A stretch of 6,547 bases of DNA from Bacteroidota bacterium (GCA_003453835.1 DMMN01000188.1:4787-11333); one strand, 5' to 3'. Numbered from the stretch's first letter, positions 1 through 6,064 are shown. A program made the numbers and translations. Notes: generated by a model not told the origin, from the letters alone.

Positions 1-1
1 A

Positions 2-169
2 GCACCGGACGACGTTACAGTCTATTCGCCGGCCTTCGACATTACCCCGCACGAGCTTGTCTCGGCGATCATTACGGATCAGGGTGTCTTGCGAGACCCG
101 TATCGCCCGGAGATCGAAGCCTTGAAGGCGAAGTGGGAATCATCCCTGTCCGCCAAAGCGTCGTTCTGA
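2..169 (+). CDS. mtnA: Methylthioribose-1-phosphate isomerase, C-terminal 55 residues (partial)
   Basis: The frame is open from the first bases of the window to a TGA at 167-169, giving a 55-residue C-terminal fragment. It contains VYSPAFDITPHELVSAIIT, which matches the conserved C-terminal motif (NPAFDVTP..LI.AIIT..G) of the MtnA/eIF2B-alpha-like isomerases. In that family MtnA interconverts methylthioribose-1-phosphate and methylthioribulose-1-phosphate in the cytoplasmic methionine salvage pathway. The catalytic residues lie upstream of the window, so the fragment alone cannot separate MtnA from close relatives such as ribose-1,5-bisphosphate isomerase; MtnA is preferred because the tail after the motif (DQGVLRDPY) resembles it. 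The stop is 11 bp before recO, whose ribosome binding site overlaps the TGA, so the two are probably co-transcribed. Confidence 0.72.
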   Translation, partial: APDDVTVYSPAFDITPHELVSAIITDQGVLRDPYRPEIEALKAKWESSLSAKASF

Positions 170-180
170 GGAGCGAAGGG

Positions 181-1005
181 ATGATTACCAAGACGGACGC
201 AGTTGTCTTGAAGTCGATGAAATTCCGGGGAACCAGCAAGATCGTCACGTTCTACAGCCGGCGATACGGAAAACTGAAAGGGATCGCGAAGGGGGCCCGG
301 GAAACCAAGAGCAAGTTCGGTGCTGCGCTGGAGCCGATGACTCAGGTTGCGCTGGTACTCTACAAGAAAGAACACCGTGAGCTGCAGTTCATTTCTCAGT
401 GCGACGTCATCAGGCCGTACAAGAAGATCCACTCGGAGATCGAGCGGATGTCCGTCACGCTCACCGTTCTGGAATTGATCAATCAGTTGACGCACGAGGA
501 AGAGGAGAACCCCCTGCTCTATGCGCTTCTGACGGAGACTCTGGAAGAGCTGGAATTGGCACCGAAGAATTTCATCAACCTATTCTATGCGTTCGAAGTG
601 CGGCTCTGCGCAATCTTCGGCTTCGCCCCCTCCTTCGGTCTCTGCCTCCGGTGCGGCAGGGAAATGGATGGGGTGACCGGCAAGCTCGTCGTTTTCCAAC
701 TTGCAAGAGGCGGGTTGGCCTGCTCCGCCTGCTGCGAATCGCTTTCCTCGCACTCGTACCAGGAGCTTCTCACGCGACGCGGGAATCGGGTTGAGATGCG
801 GGGAGAGAACCTCAGGCTCTCTCTCCGAACGGCGCGGATCCTCGGAAGGCTCCTGTCGGCCAAGCTCAAGAGTGTGACGTCGCTTGTCTGTACGGAATCT
901 GTAGGGAACGAAATCGAGGCAGCTTTGCGTTTGTATTTACGTTGTCACTTCGAAAATCTGAGGCCGCTGAAATCGCTCGAGTTGTACCGAACGGTGACAG
1001 GCTAA
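181..1005 (+). CDS. recO: DNA repair protein RecO
   Basis: Encodes 274 residues, close to the usual RecO length of about 240-270. RecO acts with RecR (and RecF) to load RecA onto SSB-coated single-stranded DNA during recombinational repair. The N-terminus MITKTDAVVLKSMKFRGTSK followed by VTFYSRRYGKLKGIAKGAR (about residues 1-80) is the typical RecO OB-fold. The helical C-terminal part carries two CxxC pairs, C155/C158 and C181/C184, forming the zinc finger found in many RecO proteins but not in E. coli RecO. The ATG at 181 is chosen because it begins the canonical N-terminus and has GAGGAG (168-173) 7 nt upstream; the frame continues upstream to a GTG or ATG near 133, but that would add 16 non-family residues overlapping the mtnA tail. 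The position between mtnA (11 bp) and htrA (48 bp) suggests an operon with no promoter of its own visible. Confidence 0.93.
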   Translation: MITKTDAVVLKSMKFRGTSKIVTFYSRRYGKLKGIAKGARETKSKFGAALEPMTQVALVLYKKEHRELQFISQCDVIRPYKKIHSEIERMSVTLTVLELINQLTHEEEENPLLYALLTETLEELELAPKNFINLFYAFEVRLCAIFGFAPSFGLCLRCGREMDGVTGKLVVFQLARGGLACSACCESLSSHSYQELLTRRGNRVEMRGENLRLSLRTARILGRLLSAKLKSVTSLVCTESVGNEIEAALRLYLRCHFENLRPLKSLELYRTVTG

Positions 1006-1053
1006 GTGGCCGGAATCCTTCATCATCGTACACGATTCAAGGAGATCATCTGT

Positions 1054-2595
1054 ATGTCAACGAAATCGGTTGTTGTCGCAGTCTTGCTCATCGGGCTGGG
1101 GATCATCTTCGGTGTTACCATGGTTTCGACGTTCAAGGGTGTCGATCTGACCTTTGCCGAGCAAGACGTGAAGGTCGGTTCGCAGTCCCCCTCGCCGAAG
1201 GCGCACCCCACGCTGGCTGCACTGAACGACGCGTTTCATTCCATTGCACGCGATGTCACGCCGACCGTCGTCTTCATTACCGTTCAGTCGAAGGCCGGTG
1301 ATGAGAAATCCGAAGGGAATCGCTTCTTCCATTTCTTCGGGCCGGAATTCCGGTTTGAGAATCCCCAACAACGTACTGAAACCGGTGCAGGCTCGGGCGT
1401 TATCCTGACTTCTGACGGGTACATCCTCACGAACAACCACGTGGTTGACAATGCATCGTCGGATGGGATCGAGGTCACGCTTTGGGATAACCGGGTCTTC
1501 AAAAAGGCAAAGTTGATCGGGACGGACAAGTACACGGACCTTGCCGTGATCAAGATCGACGCAAAGGACCTGACGGTTGCCCGCATCGGCAACTCAGACG
1601 AGGCGGAGGTCGGCCACATGGTCTTCGCGTTCGGCAATCCGCTTGGACTGACCTCAACGATGACGCAGGGGATCGTCAGCGCCACCGGCCGCGGAAACTT
1701 GAACATCATTCGCGACGGTGGAGGATATGGCATCGAGAACTTCATTCAGACGGATGCCGCCGTGAATCCCGGCAACAGTGGAGGTGCTCTCGTAAACATC
1801 AATGGTGAAGTGATCGGCATTAACACGGCGATCGCAACCACGAATGCGCGCTACCAAGGATACAGCTTTGCCATCCCGATCAATCTTGGAAGGAAAGTCG
1901 CCACCGATCTCATCAAGCATGGGAAGGTGCGACGCGGGTACATCGGCGTCCAAATTCAAACGATGGATGCGACGATGGCAAAAGCGAATGGGTTCAGCAA
2001 ACCGACGGGTGTCTTCGTGCAAGATGTGACAAAGGGAGGCGCAGGCGAGGAGGCTGGCGTGAAACCGGGTGACATCATTCTGTCCGTCGATGGGAAGGAG
2101 GTTAACTCCGCAAATCAGTTGCAGACGCTGATCGCCGCAAAGTACCCGGGGGAAACCGTCTTGTTGAAAGTGCATCGTGATGGAAAATCGTTTGACAAGA
2201 AGGTCACGTTGAAGGCACGAGAAGAAGAAGATGAGGTCGTGCCGGCACGTGATACGAAGAAGGAACCGTCGACGCCAAAAGATGTCGCAGGCCCCAAGAA
2301 ATTGAAGCTTGAGAATCTTGGCATCACCATCCGTAACATCGATCCGAAGATCAAGAGAGAATACAACGTGGAGGGGGGCGTTTTCGTTGAAAGCGTCGAA
2401 CAGATGAGCGAAGCGGAGAAGCGCCTCCTCGCGCCGAACGACGTCATCCTGAGCGTCGGCGAGCAAATCATAGATTCGGTCTCCGATTTCGAGGAGGCGA
2501 TCAAGAAGAAGAAACCGGGGGATGCTGTTTTGATGCGGGTGAAGGGAGCAAACAAAACCACGAGGTTTGTCGCTGTCGAGATTCCCGGCAATTGA
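1054..2595 (+). CDS. HtrA/DegP-family serine endoprotease with two PDZ domains
   Basis: Encodes 513 residues with the full DegP/DegQ layout. A hydrophobic segment at about residues 6-25 is either a membrane anchor or a signal peptide (possible cleavage after T33-F-A35). The trypsin-like domain spans about 55-290 with catalytic triad H129 (TNNHV), D162 (YTDLAV) and S242 (NPGNSGGA). PDZ1 spans about 294-390 (starts YIGVQ), a charged Lys/Glu/Pro linker follows at 390-416, and PDZ2 spans about 418-510. Such proteins degrade or refold damaged proteins in the periplasm. The start at ATG 1054 is preferred because AAGGAG (1039-1044) lies 9 nt upstream and the hydrophobic N-terminus follows at once; an in-frame GTG at 1006, next to the recO stop, would add 16 residues with no family character. 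The gene follows recO by 48 bp and is closed by the terminator at 2625-2674. The symbol is left blank because degP, degQ and htrA cannot be separated here. Confidence 0.95.
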   Translation: MSTKSVVVAVLLIGLGIIFGVTMVSTFKGVDLTFAEQDVKVGSQSPSPKAHPTLAALNDAFHSIARDVTPTVVFITVQSKAGDEKSEGNRFFHFFGPEFRFENPQQRTETGAGSGVILTSDGYILTNNHVVDNASSDGIEVTLWDNRVFKKAKLIGTDKYTDLAVIKIDAKDLTVARIGNSDEAEVGHMVFAFGNPLGLTSTMTQGIVSATGRGNLNIIRDGGGYGIENFIQTDAAVNPGNSGGALVNINGEVIGINTAIATTNARYQGYSFAIPINLGRKVATDLIKHGKVRRGYIGVQIQTMDATMAKANGFSKPTGVFVQDVTKGGAGEEAGVKPGDIILSVDGKEVNSANQLQTLIAAKYPGETVLLKVHRDGKSFDKKVTLKAREEEDEVVPARDTKKEPSTPKDVAGPKKLKLENLGITIRNIDPKIKREYNVEGGVFVESVEQMSEAEKRLLAPNDVILSVGEQIIDSVSDFEEAIKKKKPGDAVLMRVKGANKTTRFVAVEIPGN

Positions 2596-2624
2596 TCTCG
2601 GCGGGAATCGTGAAGGCCTAAGCG

Positions 2625-2674
2625 GGCGCTGGGCTGTCCGGCTGAATGGACACTACCCAGCGCCTTTTCATTCT
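2625..2674 (+). terminator. Rho-independent terminator after the htrA-type gene
   Basis: GGCGCTGGG (2625-2633) pairs perfectly with CCCAGCGCC (2656-2664), and inside it GTCC (2636-2639) pairs with GGAC (2648-2651). The stem is followed directly by TTTTCATTCT. It starts 30 bp after the protease stop codon and separates the mtnA-recO-htrA group from aroC. Confidence 0.88.
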
Positions 2675-2680
2675 ATGGAA

Positions 2681-2708
2681 TTGAAAATGCCCGTAAAATT
2701 TGCTTAAT
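2681..2708 (+). promoter_or_regulatory. Weak candidate promoter for aroC
   Basis: TTGAAA (2681-2686) is followed after 16 nt by CTTAAT (2703-2708), a modest match to the sigma-70 -35 and -10 boxes in an AT-rich stretch just after the terminator. A promoter is expected somewhere between 2675 and 2810 because the terminator separates aroC from the upstream genes, but the match itself is weak. Confidence 0.3.
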
Positions 2709-2746
2709 TGAACGCACACTGCTCGGGGATTCGACGCAGAATGAGG

Positions 2747-2777
2747 GAGGACGAGACCAACGTCTACCGGCGTCCTC
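2747..2777 (+). other. Hairpin in the aroC leader
   Basis: GAGGACG (2747-2753) pairs perfectly with CGTCCTC (2771-2777), and directly inside it AGAC (2754-2757) pairs with GTCT (2762-2765) around the loop CAAC, leaving a 5-nt bulge (ACCGG) on the 3' side. No T-run follows, so it is not an intrinsic terminator. It ends 35 nt before the aroC start and could influence leader stability or translation; no known riboswitch class is recognised. Confidence 0.45.
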
Positions 2778-2812
2778 ACAATCACCATCTTCAATCGTGA
2801 AAGGAAAAAGGT

Positions 2813-4021
2813 GTGATACGTTACCTCACCGCGGGTGAATCACATGGGCAAGCGCTCGTGGGCATCGTGGAAGGTGTGCCTGCGGGACTCTCAATCTCCC
2901 CCGACTACATCAACCATCAACTTCGGCGAAGGCAAGAAGGGTATGGTCGGGGGGGGCGAATGAGAATCGAGGCCGACGCTGTCGAGATTCTCTCCGGTGT
3001 GCGCTTTGGAAAGTCACTTGGGTCGCCAATCTCGCTCCTCATCCGCAACAAGGACTCTCAGAACTGGACGGGGAAAATGAGTGTCGGAGGGTCCCCTGTC
3101 GGCGTCGAGAAGGTCACCGTTCCCCGACCGGGTCACGCCGACTACGTTGGCATGCTGAAGTACGGCTTTGAGGATATCCGAAACGTGATAGAGAGGGCGA
3201 GTGCCCGGGAAACGGCGATGCGCGTTGCGTGCTGCACGATCGCACGAGCATTGCTCGAGGAGTTTGGGATCTTCATCGGTAGTCATGTTCTCGGCATTGG
3301 GCCGGCGCTTATCACGGATCGTTCCTCAATTGACGCATCGATCGGGAAATATTCGCGTGCTGCATGCGGCGCGTACAAAGTTACGGAGGAAGCTGATAAA
3401 TCTGAGGTCAGGATCCTCGACAGGAAGACTGAGGCCAAGGCGGTTGCTGCAATCAGGAAGGTGAAGAAGCTAGGAGATACTCTCGGCGGAATCTTCGAGG
3501 TCCTCGTGACCGGAGCACCCGTCGGACTCGGAAGCTACGTCCATCACGAAAGAAAACTGGACGGACAGATTGCCCAATCGATCATGTCGATTCAAGCCGT
3601 GAAGGGGGTTGAAATCGGCTACGGATTTGCCAATGCTGGACGGTACGGATCGCAGGTGCACGATGCATTTGGTATGAGGGCGGGCGAGATCGTCCGTCAG
3701 TCAAACCGTGCAGGCGGACTTGAAGGCGGTGTGACGAATGGCGAGACGATCGTTATCCATGGGGCGATGAAGCCGATTTCCACACTCGCAAAGCCCCTGA
3801 AATCGATCGACTTCGAGACGGGCAAGGTTGTGAATGCACGATACGAACGATCGGACGTGTGTGCTGTACCGGCTTGCTCGGTGATCGCAGAGGCCGTCAT
3901 TGCTCCAGTCATTGCCAACTCGTTCTTGGAGAAATTCGGGGGGGATTCGGTTGGAGAGATCAAGGCCAGATATCGGCCAGGTTCCAGGCGTGGGCCAGAA
4001 AGTCGTGGGAGCAAGTCGTAG
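2813..4021 (+). CDS. aroC: Chorismate synthase
   Basis: Encodes 402 residues. Chorismate synthase removes phosphate from 5-enolpyruvylshikimate-3-phosphate to make chorismate, the last shared step to aromatic amino acids and folate, using reduced FMN as catalyst in the cytoplasm. The N-terminus MIRYLTAGESHG holds the first family signature with H11. RRRQEGYGRGGRM (38-50), the second conserved histidine H108 in PRPGHADY, RASARETAMR (128-137) and RSDVCAVPA (346-354, with D348) are all present, and the enzyme looks intact. The start is GTG at 2813, with AGGA (2802-2805) 7 nt upstream; no ATG alternative matches the conserved N-terminus. The final 18 residues or so are Arg/Gly/Ser-rich and go beyond the usual FGGDSVGEIK ending. 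Two G runs, G8 at 2949-2956 inside the GRGGR motif and G7 at 3938-3944, are the slippage-prone points. The gene stands alone between a terminator and a new promoter. Confidence 0.96.
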   Translation: MIRYLTAGESHGQALVGIVEGVPAGLSISPDYINHQLRRRQEGYGRGGRMRIEADAVEILSGVRFGKSLGSPISLLIRNKDSQNWTGKMSVGGSPVGVEKVTVPRPGHADYVGMLKYGFEDIRNVIERASARETAMRVACCTIARALLEEFGIFIGSHVLGIGPALITDRSSIDASIGKYSRAACGAYKVTEEADKSEVRILDRKTEAKAVAAIRKVKKLGDTLGGIFEVLVTGAPVGLGSYVHHERKLDGQIAQSIMSIQAVKGVEIGYGFANAGRYGSQVHDAFGMRAGEIVRQSNRAGGLEGGVTNGETIVIHGAMKPISTLAKPLKSIDFETGKVVNARYERSDVCAVPACSVIAEAVIAPVIANSFLEKFGGDSVGEIKARYRPGSRRGPESRGSKS

Positions 4022-4067
4022 AGTCGGAACTTTCAAAGGGTTTCGCGATATCAAGTCCTCCATAGCC

Positions 4068-4090
4068 GAGTCAGGAATGAACCTTGACTC
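4068..4090. repeat. Palindrome overlapping the -35 box of the HNH/trpS promoter
   Basis: GAGTCAGG (4068-4075) and CCTTGACTC (4082-4090) form an inverted repeat with one bulged base and a 6-nt loop (AATGAA); the outer half-sites GAGTCA and TGACTC are exact. The right arm contains the TTGACT -35 box. It could be an operator for a dimeric repressor or a weak hairpin at the end of the aroC transcript; no T-run follows, only a CT repeat. Confidence 0.4.
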
Positions 4091-4112
4091 TCTCTCTCCA
4101 TTGTGCTATATT
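4084..4112 (+). promoter_or_regulatory. Sigma-70-type promoter for the HNH gene and probably trpS
   Basis: TTGACT (4084-4089), a 17-nt spacer and TATATT (4107-4112) match consensus in five of six bases in each box, and TG at 4104-4105 forms an extended -10. Transcription would start near 4118-4120, leaving a leader of about 125 nt before the HNH gene. The spacer carries a (CT)5 run at 4088-4097. No terminator is seen between the HNH gene and trpS, so this promoter probably serves both. Confidence 0.8.
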
Positions 4113-4175
4113 TTCCAGGGTCTAATGAAATAATCCTCAAGAAACGATTCACGTAAGGGCGTTATTTGCCGCAGT

Positions 4176-4184
4176 AAGGAGGTG
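4176..4184 (+). promoter_or_regulatory. Strong Shine-Dalgarno-like sequence without a matching start codon
   Basis: AAGGAGGTG is a near-perfect complement of the 16S rRNA 3' end, but no ATG, GTG or TTG follows at normal distance. The first bases downstream (CTTAAGACTTCA) carry no canonical start, and the first in-frame start of the HNH gene, GTG 4244, is 59 nt away. The HNH frame is open from 4190 onward, just after an in-frame TAA at 4187-4189. Confidence 0.5.
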
Positions 4185-4243
4185 CTTAAGACTTCAGCGC
4201 AGCGACACAGTCGGCAAGTTCCAACGGAAGAATAAACCGCAAG

Positions 4244-4735
4244 GTGCTCGTGCTCAACCACAACTACGAGCCACTCAGCGTATGCAACGTAAAAAAAGCC
4301 GTCATCCTTCTTTACCTCGGGAAAGCTGAATTGATCGAGGCCCTAGATGGTAGGCGCCTTCACTCCGTTTCGATGTCGATGCCCTTCCCCAGCATCGTTC
4401 GCCTTTCTATCTACGTTCGTCTCCCCTTCAAGAAGATCGTGCTTTCACGAAAGAACATTCTGCGGCGTGACGGGCACAAATGTCAGTACTGTGGCCGGGG
4501 CGATGTTCCGCTGACGGTCGATCATATTGTGCCGAGGGCAAGAAGTGGAGAGGACTCGTGGGAGAATCTTGTCTGCGCTTGCGTCCGCTGCAATAACAGG
4601 AAGGGTGATCTGGCGCCCGGCGAGGCCCATATGTCCCTCCTGCGTAAACCGATCCGTCCGAACCACGTCATGTTCATCCGGGATTTTGTTGGAAGCGTGG
4701 ATGAAGGATGGAAGCCCTATCTGTTTATGAATTAG
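4244..4735 (+). CDS. HNH endonuclease-family protein
   Basis: Encodes 163 residues from GTG 4244. The N-terminal part, MLVLNHNYEPLSVCNVKKAV with LLYLGKAELIE, is the characteristic lead-in of a widespread chromosomal HNH family (McrA-like, HNH_5 type). The nuclease fold covers about residues 70-125: C80-x2-C83 and C113-x2-C116 as zinc ligands, D93-H94 in TVDHIVPRA as the catalytic beta-strand, and N108 and N117 as the later conserved positions. All key residues are present, so it should be active. Family members are often found singly among housekeeping genes and their substrate is unknown to me; no methyltransferase or other restriction partner lies nearby. The start is uncertain: GTG 4244 and GTG 4250 both lack a good ribosome binding site, while a strong one lies at 4176-4184 and the frame is open from 4190. 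It is driven by the promoter at 4084-4112. Confidence 0.87.
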   Translation: MLVLNHNYEPLSVCNVKKAVILLYLGKAELIEALDGRRLHSVSMSMPFPSIVRLSIYVRLPFKKIVLSRKNILRRDGHKCQYCGRGDVPLTVDHIVPRARSGEDSWENLVCACVRCNNRKGDLAPGEAHMSLLRKPIRPNHVMFIRDFVGSVDEGWKPYLFMN

Positions 4736-4820
4736 CGGCGTATTCGAGCAGCAGATCAACCATGAAATCCACGAGCAGGGGGGGAGAATGTGTTTTGGAG
4801 GTCGCGCAGGAACGCACTGA

Positions 4821-4826
4821 AAGGAG
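4821..4826 (+). promoter_or_regulatory. trpS: Ribosome binding site of trpS
   Basis: AAGGAG lies 10 nt before an in-frame CTG (4837) and 3 nt before an out-of-frame TTG (4830), but 46 nt before the first in-frame ATG (4873). Its position indicates that trpS translation begins near 4830-4837 rather than at the ATG. Confidence 0.6.
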
Positions 4827-4872
4827 TTTTTGAGCACTGAGCGAATCAAGAAAGAAAGTAATCCTGAGTGGC

Positions 4873-5832
4873 ATGCGCCCTACGGGGAAACTCCATCTCG
4901 GTCATCTTGTTGGGGCGCTGGAGAACTGGGTGGCCCTTCAGGGGGAATATCAAAACTACCATCTCATTGCAGATTACCACGCCCTAACGACGAATCCCGA
5001 CACCTCGGAAGTCTATTCGAATTCAATGGATATGCTTGTGGATTGGCTTTCTGCCGGACTGGATCCCGAGGCAAGTCCGATGTTTCGCCAGTCGCAAGTC
5101 AAAGAGCATGCGGAGTTGCATCTCATCTTCTCGATGTTGGTCACGACGTCGCGCCTTGAGCGGAATCCGACGCTGAAAGAGCAAGTACGGGATCTGGAGA
5201 TGGAAAACATTGCCTACGGTCATCTGGGCTATCCGGTCCTTCAGGCCGCCGATATCCTGATCTACAAAGGAGAAGTCGTGCCCGTGGGAGAGGATCAACT
5301 TCCCCACATCGAAATTACCCGCGAGATCGCCCGACGGTTCAATGCACTCTACTCACCGGTGACGCCCGTCTTTCCGGAGCCGGAAGGAAAGCTGACAAGA
5401 TTCGCTCGTCTTCCGGGCCTGGACGGTCGTCGCATGAGCAAATCGGTCGGCAACACGATCCTGCTGTCCGACTCTCCCGAGGAAATCAAGAGGAAATTGC
5501 GGACTGCGTTGACGGATCCACAGAAAGTACGAAAAGGGGACCCCGGTCGTCCGGACATTTGCCTGGTTTTCGCGTATCATAACAAATTCAATTCAGCGGA
5601 AGTCGTTGGGGTCCGTGAGGGATGCGAAAGTGGGCGGCTCGGCTGCGTTGATTGCAAGATGACATGTGCAGATCGGGTCACGGAGGCTCTGGCCCCGCAT
5701 CGTGAGAAGCGTGATTACTACGAATCCCACACGGATGAAGTGAGATCGATTCTTCGCAATGGAGAGGAGCGCGCGACAGCCGTTGCCCGCCAAACGATGA
5801 GCGAAGTGCGTGAAGCCATGAAGCTGGGATAG
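4873..5832 (+). CDS. trpS: Tryptophanyl-tRNA synthetase, iron-sulfur type (5' end lies upstream)
   Basis: Charges tRNA-Trp with tryptophan in the cytoplasm; a class Ic synthetase. From ATG 4873 there are 319 residues with HLGH (8-11) as the HIGH motif, YPVLQAADIL and PVGEDQLPHIEITREIARR as the TrpRS core, and RMSKS (187-191) as the KMSKS loop. Cysteines C230, C251, C258 and C261 form C-x20-C-x6-C-x2-C, like the [4Fe-4S]-binding pattern I recall for Thermotoga maritima TrpRS. ATG 4873 is only the first canonical in-frame start and is almost certainly too late: the frame is open back to 4834 and encodes RKKVILSG just before MRPTGKLHLGH, which is the first strand of the Rossmann fold and needed for ATP and Trp binding. 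A start at CTG 4837 gives MSESRKKVILSGMRPTG, 331 residues, behind AAGGAG at 4821-4826. It follows the HNH gene by about 100 bp with no terminator between. Confidence 0.93.
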   Translation: MRPTGKLHLGHLVGALENWVALQGEYQNYHLIADYHALTTNPDTSEVYSNSMDMLVDWLSAGLDPEASPMFRQSQVKEHAELHLIFSMLVTTSRLERNPTLKEQVRDLEMENIAYGHLGYPVLQAADILIYKGEVVPVGEDQLPHIEITREIARRFNALYSPVTPVFPEPEGKLTRFARLPGLDGRRMSKSVGNTILLSDSPEEIKRKLRTALTDPQKVRKGDPGRPDICLVFAYHNKFNSAEVVGVREGCESGRLGCVDCKMTCADRVTEALAPHREKRDYYESHTDEVRSILRNGEERATAVARQTMSEVREAMKLG

Positions 5833-5863
5833 ATCGAAACATGGGAACCACGCACCTTGACTT

Positions 5864-5996
5864 ATTGCCCACTCAACACGCGAACGACACGAACGTGAGA
5901 AACGATCAGAGAACACATGTATGCTGAAAAAAATCACTTCGCGTTCTCCGTGCCTGCCCCGACAATCTTTCACTCGGGGCGTTCGGTGGGCTGAAT
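5864..5996. repeat. Degenerate palindromic repeat-like element
   Basis: The ends are imperfect inverted repeats: ATTGCCCACTCAAC (5864-5877) against GTTCGGTGGGCTGAAT (5981-5996). Just inside the left end are two 9-mers differing by one base, ACGCGAACG (5878-5886) and ACACGAACG (5887-5895), and the right half has CGCGTTCTCCGTGCC (5940-5954), whose complement is similar in composition. GCCCCGA (5956-5962) and TCGGGGC (5974-5980) form a perfect hairpin with an 11-nt loop. The arrangement resembles a decayed small dispersed element (REP- or MITE-like); with a single copy in view this cannot be confirmed. Confidence 0.35.
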
Positions 5997-6064
5997 AGTT
6001 CCCTTTCTTCAAAAGAGTCTTTGCGGAGCAGTTCCGAAACAGAGTTGCTTATTCGGTAGGAGAG

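Noticed and set aside
399..794. A 131-codon + strand frame inside recO
   Set aside because: It is a shifted-frame shadow of recO, which has intact family motifs across the same stretch.
1006..1053. Upstream GTG start at 1006 for the protease gene
   Set aside because: It would add 16 residues without family similarity before the hydrophobic N-terminus, while ATG 1054 has AAGGAG at good spacing.
1654..2466. A 270-codon minus-strand open frame antisense to the protease gene
   Set aside because: It lies entirely within a well-supported HtrA gene, its translation shows no family features, and such frames are common opposite GC-rich coding sequence.
4831..4833. TGA readthrough or recoding joining the 23-codon frame to trpS
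   Set aside because: mtnA, the protease gene and others here use TGA as a normal stop, and no selenocysteine-type or other recoding structure is evident; a start near 4837 is simpler.
4830..5159. A 109-codon + strand frame starting at TTG 4830 right after AAGGAG
   Set aside because: After the first 8-10 residues it overlaps the trpS core in another frame and has no recognisable protein character; the ribosome binding site is better assigned to trpS, with the frame problem reported as a finding.
5857..5862. TTGACT as a -35 box for scpA
   Set aside because: No -10-like sequence occurs 16-18 nt downstream, and it is about 270 nt from the scpA start.
5956..5980. GC hairpin as an intrinsic terminator for trpS
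   Set aside because: The stem is perfect, but neither strand has a T-run after it (GTTCGGTGGG follows on the + strand); it is treated as part of the repeat-like element.
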